From CATJXY01 sp964623925 (GTDB lineage: Bacteria > Bacillota_I > Bacilli_A > Erysipelotrichales > Erysipelotrichaceae): a stretch of 28,919 nt of DNA. The stretch is from contig CAZUVT010000008.1 in the NCBI GenBank assembly GCA_964623925.1, positions 1 to 28,919 on the forward strand, given 5' to 3'. The notes beneath the pieces are model-generated. The model made no database searches, had not been told where the DNA came from, and saw only the letters and a program-made list of their open reading frames with translations. Positions 9,278 to 16,922 of this stretch are shown here, one piece after another; the first letter of the stretch is position 1, and each line of letters begins with the position of its first letter. Made by a program: the position numbers and the translations under genes.

Positions 9278-12200
9278 TTATGAATTATCAGACGATTCTT
9301 CACCGGAACTGATTTCCGGCTGTTCAGGATCTACTGACGGAACTTCGCAACCATTGTTGATATCTCCGTTTGGATCAGAACAAGCCCCAAATACCGGATG
9401 AATATCTAAACTGCTTTGTACATTTGAGAAATCCGTATCCCAACCGGTAAACTGGTATTTATCCTTTGAAGGAGCTCCAGGTGCGATTGCAGCACTTCCC
9501 TGTATGATACTCTGTTCGCTTATTACACCATTATAAGCATCGTAGAATTTAACCGTAAAGGAAATTTGTGATTTGATCTCACATCCGTAACCATTATCGA
9601 TATAGCCATCAGCACAGGAGACCCCTGCCGGCTTAATCGTTTTATTTGCCTTGATATTCTCCAGATCACTTGTGTTCCAAGTGTATGCATACCCTTTTGG
9701 TGCACTTGGTGCCGTCACATTGCTTCCGGATTTAACTTTATCATAAACGGCCAGAACATTTCCATTATGATCTAAGAATGTTACGGTGTAGGTTTTGTTA
9801 TCATCTTTGTTGTCATCTTTACTGTAATGAGCCGTGAAAGTAGTACCGATCTTAGTAATTTCAACCATATCTCCGGCCTGATAACTCTGACCATTGTAAG
9901 TCCAGTCTCTAAATTTGAAGCCATCCTTTTCCGGAGCTGTCGGCAACACAAGCTTATCTCCAATTTTTGCTTTCTGACCCCATGCGGTCCAGCCATTGGT
10001 CTCATCCGCAAAGGTTACCATCGTATCTTTTCCTTTGAGTGGATCTTCCGGAAGATAAGTAACCGTCATTTGATAAGTGTTTGAGTTATTTCTCAATTCA
10101 AAACTGCTTGTTCGGGTCACTCCACCAACTTGAATCACAACAATATCTCCAGGATTTCCAGTTGTTGAAACCTCTGATGAAAGCTCTTTAAACACAACAT
10201 TTGTGAAACCATATTTTTTCAATTGCGCTTCAAAGGTAACTTTATCTACTTTATTGATGATCTTTGAAGCATCAAATCTCAAATAATCATAATATGTTGG
10301 AATGATCGTATTTTCTTTCGCATCATAAGTCTGTTTAACGATCAAACCGACTTTGTCAAAACTCCACCGCTTATCATCCTGAGCGATAGCACCGGTATCC
10401 AGATCGACCCGGATCTCTTTTTCAACTGCCCACTGGATCAATTCATCCAATGTCTTGTCTTTGAAATCAACGATCTTTTCATTTCTATTTACTGTTACAG
10501 TGATTGAAGTCACTTCATCCAGCGAAGTACCTGCTTTAACACTTTGACTCAGAATGATTCCATCAGCCAATTCTTCATCCCAGTCTTCATCGCCTTCATA
10601 GACGTAAACTACTTTCAATTCGATTTCTTTTTCTTTACACCATTCTTCCAATACTTTTAACTCTTTTCCGACATAATTTGCCAAAACATCTTTCGGTTTT
10701 TCACGCTCGTTCACCTCGGCAAATGAAACCGTATATAGAGGCTCCCTAAAATATGGATAAATGATATTGAATTCAAAATTACCGATTCCTTTCAATGTTT
10801 TATCTTTTTGAAGGTTACGATTGATCAAAGCCACATTTTGCTGAATGGAAGAATTATAGATCTTATAGATGTAAAGTCCGGATGGCGCAAAAGATGGATA
10901 CCATGTATCATTGACACCGGTAAAACGCGAAGTTTTCATATCCAATACCGTTGCATCTTTTCCATAGCTGTAATTGATGACATTGACTGAATAAGTCAGT
11001 AAAGAAACGATCTTATCCATCGGCATATTGGTTGAAACATTGTTTCCGGCTGCATCCAGAACATCTAAAATCGTATTAATATCTCTTGTATTCAACAATT
11101 TATTCGCAATTGCCCAGATAACTTTCTGCTGATTGCTTTGGCGACTGAAATCTCCATCTGCAAATTTATAACGTTCACGGGCAAAGGCCAGAACCTGTTC
11201 ACCATTCAGATTGTTTTCGCCGGCCGGCACCCAAACCGTATAATTACCACGAATATCACCCGGATCCTGTCCGACAAATTCAAAAGGAACATCCAAAACA
11301 ACACCGCCCATGGCATTGACAATATCAACAATTCCTTGGAAATTCGTTTCCACATAGAAGTCGATCTCCACACCTGTCAGATTTTCAACTGTATCGATTG
11401 CGCATTGAATTCCTAACGAACGTGCGGCATTGATCTTATCTTTGCCACCGCCTGAGTAACATGCGATCGGAACATAGGAATCTCTGGCAATACTGGTCAT
11501 AGTCACGGTAAAATTAACCGGATTGAAAGTCGCCAGGATCATCGTATCCGATAAACCGTCTGCGGTACCAAGCAAAAGAACGCTGAACGGATCCTTTAAA
11601 ACGTCAATATTTGTATTGGCCGAAGCAATTTCTTCCTTAATTTCATGTTCATATTCATAGATAACAGCCATGGAATTCAATACTTCTTCCAATTCCTCGG
11701 CTGAAGCAAAGCTCAACTGTTCTTCAGAATTCTCATTTTCTTCCTCTTCTACACCCTCTATGTCTTCATCAACCGGTTCGCTATAGCTGATCAAAGAACG
11801 GAAAGAACTCGGAAGCGCGGCTACATCAATATCTCCGATATAAAGCGCATCCAGCATATCCTTATAAGTCTCAAACTCCACATACTGTACATCGATTTTT
11901 TTATCTTTCAATTCTGCCATCGGCATTAAACGTCCCTCATGGCTGAGGTTATTATCGATAATGCCAAAACGGCAATTTGCAATATCATCGATTGATAAAA
12001 TATCTGTATTGTTGTATGTAACAAATACTGCAACTTTCTTTTGTGCCATATTACCCGGATTTGTGATCTTATCAATATTCTTGCTGACCCTTCCCAAAAC
12101 CGATGTACCATATAAGCCACCGATAATCAAAAGCAATGTCAAGAAATAAGAAATCCCTCGAATCACATGATTCTTGTTATAGATAAGACTTAATACAGAC

Positions 12201-12391
12201 GAAATCAAAATCAGCAGCAACACACAGAATAGGATGATTACCACAGAATAAATAATTTGCGGAAGAACGGATGCAAACTTTAAAACCTTAACCGTCAATA
12301 CGATTCCGACAATCAAAGCAATCGCCATCGAAACAGCCGTGATAATGTCCAGAAGTTTGAATATATTCAATTTTTTATTTTTCTTCTTCAT
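9278..12391 (-). CDS. Giant modular LCP-family protein: SBP-like, LCP, PASTA-like and Flg_new-type repeats
   Basis: About 1037 residues. Order: three membrane helices (~14-101); a solute-binding-like lobe (~118-203); an acidic Glu-rich linker (~205-227); an LCP domain (~268-425) with SIARDSYVPIA, NAMGGVVLDVPFEF and FARERYKFADGDFSRQSNQQ; a PASTA-like unit (~566-635) and two weaker ones (to ~780); then three Flg_new/InlB-like beta repeats (~788-856, ~866-920, ~942-1001) with paired Cys motifs; and an acidic tail without LPXTG. It likely ligates the locus glycan to the wall while binding peptidoglycan. The conserved Arg before the first LCP Asp is Leu here (GLSDT). ATG at 12391 has AGGAGG 7 bases upstream; a GTG two codons earlier is too close to it. 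The domain calls after the LCP region are by eye. Confidence 0.88.
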   Translation of the reverse strand: MKKKNKKLNIFKLLDIITAVSMAIALIVGIVLTVKVLKFASVLPQIIYSVVIILFCVLLLILISSVLSLIYNKNHVIRGISYFLTLLLIIGGLYGTSVLGRVSKNIDKITNPGNMAQKKVAVFVTYNNTDILSIDDIANCRFGIIDNNLSHEGRLMPMAELKDKKIDVQYVEFETYKDMLDALYIGDIDVAALPSSFRSLISYSEPVDEDIEGVEEEENENSEEQLSFASAEELEEVLNSMAVIYEYEHEIKEEIASANTNIDVLKDPFSVLLLGTADGLSDTMILATFNPVNFTVTMTSIARDSYVPIACYSGGGKDKINAARSLGIQCAIDTVENLTGVEIDFYVETNFQGIVDIVNAMGGVVLDVPFEFVGQDPGDIRGNYTVWVPAGENNLNGEQVLAFARERYKFADGDFSRQSNQQKVIWAIANKLLNTRDINTILDVLDAAGNNVSTNMPMDKIVSLLTYSVNVINYSYGKDATVLDMKTSRFTGVNDTWYPSFAPSGLYIYKIYNSSIQQNVALINRNLQKDKTLKGIGNFEFNIIYPYFREPLYTVSFAEVNEREKPKDVLANYVGKELKVLEEWCKEKEIELKVVYVYEGDEDWDEELADGIILSQSVKAGTSLDEVTSITVTVNRNEKIVDFKDKTLDELIQWAVEKEIRVDLDTGAIAQDDKRWSFDKVGLIVKQTYDAKENTIIPTYYDYLRFDASKIINKVDKVTFEAQLKKYGFTNVVFKELSSEVSTTGNPGDIVVIQVGGVTRTSSFELRNNSNTYQMTVTYLPEDPLKGKDTMVTFADETNGWTAWGQKAKIGDKLVLPTAPEKDGFKFRDWTYNGQSYQAGDMVEITKIGTTFTAHYSKDDNKDDNKTYTVTFLDHNGNVLAVYDKVKSGSNVTAPSAPKGYAYTWNTSDLENIKANKTIKPAGVSCADGYIDNGYGCEIKSQISFTVKFYDAYNGVISEQSIIQGSAAIAPGAPSKDKYQFTGWDTDFSNVQSSLDIHPVFGACSDPNGDINNGCEVPSVDPEQPEISSGEESSDNS

Positions 12392-12402
12392 ATTCACCCC
12401 TC

Positions 12403-13110
12403 CTAATCATACTCGACTAATGAAACGATTTCGAATCGCTTATTATTCTCATTATAAACGATAATGAAACTTCCTCGATTCTGGAAATCAGCAGTATTCA
12501 GAACATTGCTATTCTTATATGTCCATTTCGCAAGAACATAGAACGAAGAATTGAATGTATGTTCATCATCTAAAACATAGGGTTCTGCATAAGACACATT
12601 GACTGTAATACTATCGACTTCCAACAGATCTTTGCTTCCATAATCTTTGATATATAGATCTAAGTCATTATAAAAAGTATCACGGGCATATGTGGAAATA
12701 TTCAAATGATTTGGCCCATATACATAATCCATACCGCCCACATCATAATTTCCGACTTTATTTGTCCATGTGTAAAAATCTGCAACAAAGGATTTCGCAA
12801 CTAAACCGCAGATATCAAATGAAAGTTCTTCCGTACTTCCCTTTGAATACTCATCCATCTTTGCTTTCAATTCATCATAGATTTCCTGCTGAAGAGAAGT
12901 CGGATTTGAATGTAAAACATAAGTACCGATTTCTTTATCGGAACTTTCATGATCGCTATCTACAATTTCCGGTCTTTTAGTTGTAGAACCGAACAGTTCC
13001 TTAACATTGCGATATATATTAAAAGTTGCACCGAAGATAATGCAAACGATCAGTCCGATTACTACGCCTATAGCAATTTTATTCTTTTTATCAAGCTTTA
13101 TTTTACTCAT
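12403..13110 (-). CDS. Membrane-anchored extracellular protein of unknown function
   Basis: A 235-residue protein with a positively charged N-terminus, one membrane helix (~13-35) and an extracellular domain. A low-complexity Ser/Asp/Glu/Lys linker (~45-63) leads to an alpha-helical stretch and then alternating beta-like segments ending in FIIVYNENNKRFEIVSLVEYD. The pattern could be an NTF2-like fold, but I do not recognise the family. The ATG at 13110 has GAGGTG close upstream; an ATG at 13131 lies almost at the predicted transcription start. The TAG forms part of the AGGAGG site of the giant LCP gene 11 bases later, so the two proteins are made together and may work as a pair at the membrane surface. 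That partnership is inference. Confidence 0.75.
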   Translation of the reverse strand: MSKIKLDKKNKIAIGVVIGLIVCIIFGATFNIYRNVKELFGSTTKRPEIVDSDHESSDKEIGTYVLHSNPTSLQQEIYDELKAKMDEYSKGSTEELSFDICGLVAKSFVADFYTWTNKVGNYDVGGMDYVYGPNHLNISTYARDTFYNDLDLYIKDYGSKDLLEVDSITVNVSYAEPYVLDDEHTFNSSFYVLAKWTYKNSNVLNTADFQNRGSFIIVYNENNKRFEIVSLVEYD

Positions 13111-13140
13111 ACAGCACCTCGCTAATCTCATATTTAGTTT

Positions 13141-13169
13141 ATCATATCATTTTTCATATCCTTTGTCTA
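13141..13169 (-). promoter_or_regulatory. Promoter for the unknown membrane protein and giant LCP operon
   Basis: TAGACA (5/6), 17-base spacer, then TATGAT (5/6) with a TGA extension on the minus strand. The predicted transcript starts only a few bases from an ATG at 13131, which supports the start at 13110 instead. Read-through from gmhB may add to expression, as no terminator is seen between them. Confidence 0.75.
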
Positions 13170-13191
13170 ACTAATCCTGCTAAATTAAGCT

Positions 13192-13743
13192 TTATTTAAT
13201 AATTATCCTGCTGATTTTTGAAACTGTAGAAAAAACTATTTCCGGGAATTCTTCCGGCAGATAGTCGCGATAGGAATATTCCTTTTCTAATAAAAATAAA
13301 TTCTTAACAGATGCCCTATAACCTGCAATCACATCTGAAAATCGATCTCCAACCATCACTGAATGATCGGGATCAATACGATATTTCTCAATCAATCTCA
13401 ATAACATTCCCGGATTAGGTTTTCTGTCAAAACTTTCTTTCGTGTATTCTAAGACGATGCCGTCTTTATGATAAGGACAGTAAAGCGACTCGGTTATCGC
13501 AATCCCTTTTCTGCTTAATTCATCCAGCATCCATTTATTCAAATCCAAGAATTGCTCCTCGGAAAATTTCCCTTTAGCAATTCCTGCCTGATTGCTTACA
13601 ATAAAAATAAGATATCCCTTTTCTTGCGCAGCTTTCATCAAGTCCATTGTTTCTTCTATAAATTCAAAATCTTCAATGCGATAAAGATAGTTTTTTTCGA
13701 TATTGATGATTCCATCACGATCTAAAAACAACGCTTTATTCAT
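13192..13743 (-). CDS. gmhB: Heptose-1,7-bisphosphate 7-phosphatase-like HAD enzyme (GmhB-type, degenerate zinc site)
   Basis: A 183-residue HAD-III phosphatase. FLDRDGIIN (6-14, nucleophile Asp8 and acid Asp10), VSNQAGIAKG (49-58), RKPNPGM (107-113) and VGDRFSD (131-137) match GmhB, which removes the 7-phosphate of heptose-1,7-bisphosphate. The usual zinc ligands C-x-H...C-x-C are mostly missing: CPYH (89-92) is followed by ESFDRKP, where the second Cys pair would precede RKP. Zinc-less relatives appear to exist, so activity is plausible. It starts within the last codons of gmhA. No clear terminator follows; the next promoter begins 23 bases after the stop. Confidence 0.87.
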   Translation of the reverse strand: MNKALFLDRDGIINIEKNYLYRIEDFEFIEETMDLMKAAQEKGYLIFIVSNQAGIAKGKFSEEQFLDLNKWMLDELSRKGIAITESLYCPYHKDGIVLEYTKESFDRKPNPGMLLRLIEKYRIDPDHSVMVGDRFSDVIAGYRASVKNLFLLEKEYSYRDYLPEEFPEIVFSTVSKISRIIIK

Positions 13744-14296
13744 GGATTCTGATCTCTTTTATTCTTTGGGATGTAAGATGATTGATAATCAGATGCATAT
13801 CTTCTACCACGCCATAATTGTAAGAGTGAATATGAATATGCTGATCTGCTATCTTTTTCATGATTCCGCCATCAAAACCCACAATGGCAAAAGTCTTGGC
13901 TCTTGCCGATTTTGCAAGTTTCATAGCACGAACGACATTTTCGGAATTCCCGGATGCAGAAATTCCGATAATCAGATCATCCTCTTCCACAAGATTTTCC
14001 AGCTGATAAGAAAAAACATCATCATAGGATATATCATTAGAAATGGCACTCATAATGGCAATGTTATCAGTAAGACTTAATACCTTCAGTCTTTTCTGCC
14101 CTTCTACCTGAGTTCCTTTTCCGATATCGCATTGAAAATGACTGGCTGTTGCAGCAGATCCCCCATTTCCAAAGACATAGACTGTTTTATTCTTGCGGTA
14201 AGTTTCCAAAATTACCTCAACAAGAGAATTCAATGAATCACTGCTTAAATTGTTGATCTCATTCATCAATTCCATTTTATATCGATCAAATAGCAT
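13736..14296 (-). CDS. gmhA: Sedoheptulose-7-phosphate isomerase (GmhA)
   Basis: A 186-residue single SIS-domain enzyme of the usual GmhA length, converting sedoheptulose-7-phosphate to D-glycero-D-manno-heptose-7-phosphate, the first committed step of heptose synthesis. Seen are FGNGGSAATASHF (42-54), LTDN (75-78), GISASGNSENVV (111-122) and VEDMHLIINHL (164-174), which carries the active-site Glu and His residues. ATG is preceded by AAAGGAGAAA. The stop overlaps the gmhB start by 8 bases (ATGAATAA), so the two are translationally coupled. Confidence 0.93.
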   Translation of the reverse strand: MLFDRYKMELMNEINNLSSDSLNSLVEVILETYRKNKTVYVFGNGGSAATASHFQCDIGKGTQVEGQKRLKVLSLTDNIAIMSAISNDISYDDVFSYQLENLVEEDDLIIGISASGNSENVVRAMKLAKSARAKTFAIVGFDGGIMKKIADQHIHIHSYNYGVVEDMHLIINHLTSQRIKEIRIHE

Positions 14297-14307
14297 ATTT
14301 TTCTCCT

Positions 14308-15282
14308 TTAATCATAGAACACGATCCGTGTTCCGGCATGAACCAAGTGAATCAGTAAAATGCGATATTCTTTTCCCACTGCCTCTTTGAACCGGGCATG
14401 ATTCTGTTCAGGAACATAAAACAGGATAAAGCCTCCACCACCCGCTCCTAAAAGCTTGCCACCGATAGCACCATTTGTTACTCCAAGCTGATAAAGTGCA
14501 TCGATTTCCGGTTTTGAAACTGCAGAAGAGAGCTGTTTTTTGATCATCCAGTTTTCATGAAGCATTTCTCCGACTGCTTCCACCTCATTTCTGCGAAGCC
14601 GCTCAATCAACCGATCCGGCATTTTCGCAATCTCATCCAGATTGTGTGCATTATCCGATGCATGCTTACCTTGATCTTTTAAGATCTCATTTGCTTCCCG
14701 AACCACTCCGGTATAAACAAGAAACAGATTTTGATTCAGTTTCTCTTCACTTTCGTGACTCAACTGTATTTTCTTTTCATCAACAAAGCCATCCGGATTA
14801 AACTGATACCGTCTTAATCCGCCAAAGCTTGCCGCATATTGGTCCTGTTTTCCAATAGGACTTTTTAAAATATTGATTTCAATATCGCAAGCATCCTCGG
14901 CAATCTCACGATTTGATTTCTGCAATCCCATATAGGAATAAAAGGCATTTAACAATCCGACTGTAACGGCACTGCTTGATCCCAATCCACTGCCTTTGGA
15001 ATGAATATCAGATAGTGTCGTTATTTCCACACCATCCACGATTCCGGCTTTTTTCATCGCTTCTCTGACAAGATCATGCTGTACCTCATTCACATTGTTG
15101 ACCACTTCTTTTTTAGAATAATTAACGACAACAAGATGATCAAACCGCTTTTGAATGATAACATAAACAAACAAATCAATACCAGTACTTAATACACAAC
15201 CTGCACTTTTTTCGTAATAAGATGCAATGTCCGTTCCACCGCCCACAAAGCTAATCCGCAGCGGTGTTTTCGAAATGATCAT
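14308..15282 (-). CDS. hddA: D-glycero-alpha-D-manno-heptose-7-phosphate kinase (GHMP family)
   Basis: A 324-residue GHMP kinase. The start IISKTPLRISFVGGGTD is characteristic of HddA and related kinases; the ATP loop KGSGLGSSSA (96-105) and the C-terminal GGKLLGAGGGGF are intact. It would phosphorylate heptose-7-P at C1. The ATG at 15282 is inside the end of hddC; GGAGGG at 15295-15300 lies 12 bases upstream of it and 9 bases upstream of an adjacent GTG at 15285, so the start could be one codon earlier. A longer in-frame start at 15321 lies upstream of that ribosome site and was rejected. It is coupled to hddC by the overlap and followed 11 bases later by gmhA. A fucokinase-like role is less likely given gmhA and gmhB. 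Confidence 0.87.
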   Translation of the reverse strand: MIISKTPLRISFVGGGTDIASYYEKSAGCVLSTGIDLFVYVIIQKRFDHLVVVNYSKKEVVNNVNEVQHDLVREAMKKAGIVDGVEITTLSDIHSKGSGLGSSSAVTVGLLNAFYSYMGLQKSNREIAEDACDIEINILKSPIGKQDQYAASFGGLRRYQFNPDGFVDEKKIQLSHESEEKLNQNLFLVYTGVVREANEILKDQGKHASDNAHNLDEIAKMPDRLIERLRRNEVEAVGEMLHENWMIKKQLSSAVSKPEIDALYQLGVTNGAIGGKLLGAGGGGFILFYVPEQNHARFKEAVGKEYRILLIHLVHAGTRIVFYD

Positions 15283-15973
15283 CACATTGCCATTCCCTCC
15301 TTGCTTTTTCCAAATTTTCAAGCGATCCGATATCTAACAGATAATCTTCCACTGCATATCCTTTCATCTTTCCGACCAATCGCGGAAGGATTTCTTTTCC
15401 AATATCAAATGAATCTTCATCAAAAAGATCATAGCAATTTTTATTTACCATGTAGATTCCGGCATTGGCCAAATCCGATTTTGGCTCTGACGGTTTTTCA
15501 ACAAATTCAATTACCGTCTTGTTTTCATCCACAGCACAGATGCCGCATTCCTTCGGCCGATTGGTATGAAACATTCCCATGGTAAAACAGGCATGATTTT
15601 CCTTGTGAAAATCCCTCATTTTGGATAAATTGATATCCGAAAGATTATCGGCATAAATGATCGTAAAATCATCTTCGTTTTCATAGAAAGAACGGTTGTT
15701 CCTGATCGTTCCCGCACTGCCGAGCAAAACCGGTTCATAGGCAATCGTCACCTTGAGATTTCCTTTATAATCATGAAGGATGAATGCATCAACCTTTTCA
15801 CTCAAATAATGAGTATTGATCAACACTTCCTCAAATCCATGCATTTCAAGAAGATCGAACCACCAATTTAAAAGCGGTTTTCCGTGAATCTCTACAAGAC
15901 ACTTCGGAGTCGTCAAAGTGATCGGTCTTAATCTGGTACCAAACCCAGCCGATAGTAAAATTGCTTTTTTCAT
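15251..15973 (-). CDS. hddC: Sugar-1-phosphate nucleotidyltransferase, likely heptose-1-P guanylyltransferase (HddC-type)
   Basis: A 240-residue cytoplasmic NTP-transferase. The nucleotide-binding loop SAGFGTRLRP (8-17) and PKCLVEI are at the N-terminus, YEPVLLGSAGTI (79-90) and YADN (107-110, metal-binding Asp109) follow, then EKP and NAGIYMVN. On its own it could be any nucleotidyltransferase, but it is followed by a heptose kinase-like gene, gmhA and gmhB, so the last step of GDP-D-glycero-alpha-D-manno-heptose synthesis is the best reading. It overlaps the upstream gtrB-like gene by ATGA and the next gene by about 32 bases. Guanylyl versus other nucleotide specificity is inferred from neighbours. 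Confidence 0.82.
   Translation of the reverse strand: MKKAILLSAGFGTRLRPITLTTPKCLVEIHGKPLLNWWFDLLEMHGFEEVLINTHYLSEKVDAFILHDYKGNLKVTIAYEPVLLGSAGTIRNNRSFYENEDDFTIIYADNLSDINLSKMRDFHKENHACFTMGMFHTNRPKECGICAVDENKTVIEFVEKPSEPKSDLANAGIYMVNKNCYDLFDEDSFDIGKEILPRLVGKMKGYAVEDYLLDIGSLENLEKARREWQCDDHFENTAAD
15295..15300 (-). promoter_or_regulatory. Ribosome binding site for hddA inside hddC
   Basis: GGAGGG on the minus strand, within the last 20 codons of hddC, 9-12 bases upstream of the GTG/ATG start pair of hddA. It sets the hddA start and shows the ~32-base gene overlap is real. Confidence 0.7.
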
Positions 15974-16911
15974 TCTTGTTCTTCCTTACTGTAAATATGT
16001 TCTACCAAATAAATCGGTCTATCCTTCACTTCAATATATAATTTCGACAAATAAGTTCCGATAATGCCGATTGCCAAAAGCTGGATCCCGCCTAAAAATA
16101 AGATAATAACGATCATGGACGGATATCCGGCTACAGGATCACCAAACATCAATGCTTTAAAAAAGACGAAGATCATGTATAAAAAGGCAATAAAAGAAAC
16201 AAAAGACCCCAACAGCGTCGAAATCTGAAGCGGCGCTGTCGTAAAGGCAATAATGCCATCTAATGCATAGAGCAGCAATTTATAAAAAGACCAGCTTGTC
16301 TCTCCTGCCACCCGTTCAACATTTTCATATTCCAAATATTTGGTCTTATATCCCACCCAAGCAAAAATCCCTTTGGAAAATCGGTTCTTTTCTCTCATGG
16401 ATAAAATTGAATCCACAACATTCCTCTTCATTAAACGGTAATCTCTTGCCCCATCGACGATTTCTACATCAATGAAACGATTGATCAATTTATAAAACTG
16501 TCTGGCAAAAAAGCTGCGGATCGGCGGTTCTCCTTTTCTTGATACCCGTCTTGTCCCGACAATATCATAACCCTCTTCTTCAATTCCCTTGATCATTTCT
16601 TTCAGCATTTCCGGCGGATCCTGTAGATCCACATCCATCACCGTGATATAATCGCCGCTGGCATGTTCAAGTCCCGCAAACATTCCTGCTTCCTTTCCAA
16701 AATTTCTGCTGAAATCAATGACCTTGATCTCAGTCGGATGTTCCTCATAAAGTTCGACTAATCTTTCTAAGGTCTTATCTTTAGAACCATCATTGACATA
16801 AATGATTTCATATTCATAGCCGATCTCCTTTAAAACTTTTACAGTTTCTTCATAAAAGATCCGAACTGTTTCCTGCTCATTATAGCAAGGAACTACAAGT
16901 GAAATTTTCAT
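15970..16911 (-). CDS. GtrB/DPM1-like polyprenyl-phosphate glycosyltransferase
   Basis: A 313-residue GT2 enzyme with a cytoplasmic catalytic domain (residues 1-~225) and two C-terminal membrane helices (~232-258, ~265-290), the architecture of bacterial GtrB/ArnC-type enzymes that put a sugar on undecaprenyl phosphate. Seen are VVPCYNEQETV, VNDGSKDKT (39-47), DVDLQDPPE (93-101), GTRR and the SRNFGKEAGMFAG stretch of the family. Such a lipid-P-sugar would feed an extracytoplasmic GT-C enzyme; YfhO (19369-21876) or the 695-residue protein are candidates. Its TGA overlaps the next start by ATGA. The sugar is unknown. Confidence 0.88.
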   Translation of the reverse strand: MKISLVVPCYNEQETVRIFYEETVKVLKEIGYEYEIIYVNDGSKDKTLERLVELYEEHPTEIKVIDFSRNFGKEAGMFAGLEHASGDYITVMDVDLQDPPEMLKEMIKGIEEEGYDIVGTRRVSRKGEPPIRSFFARQFYKLINRFIDVEIVDGARDYRLMKRNVVDSILSMREKNRFSKGIFAWVGYKTKYLEYENVERVAGETSWSFYKLLLYALDGIIAFTTAPLQISTLLGSFVSFIAFLYMIFVFFKALMFGDPVAGYPSMIVIILFLGGIQLLAIGIIGTYLSKLYIEVKDRPIYLVEHIYSKEEQE

Positions 16912-16922
16912 ACGACATCCTC

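Noticed and set aside
13170..13191. AT-rich near-palindrome after gmhB as a terminator
   Set aside because: Imperfect pairing without GC stem or T-run; read-through into the next unit is possible.
13703..14080. Plus-strand open frame of 125 codons opposite gmhA/gmhB
   Set aside because: Overlaps two well-supported genes and resembles no family.
15283..15321. Longer hddA start at 15321
   Set aside because: It lies upstream of the GGAGGG site and adds residues (MKIWKKQGGNGNV) not in the family.
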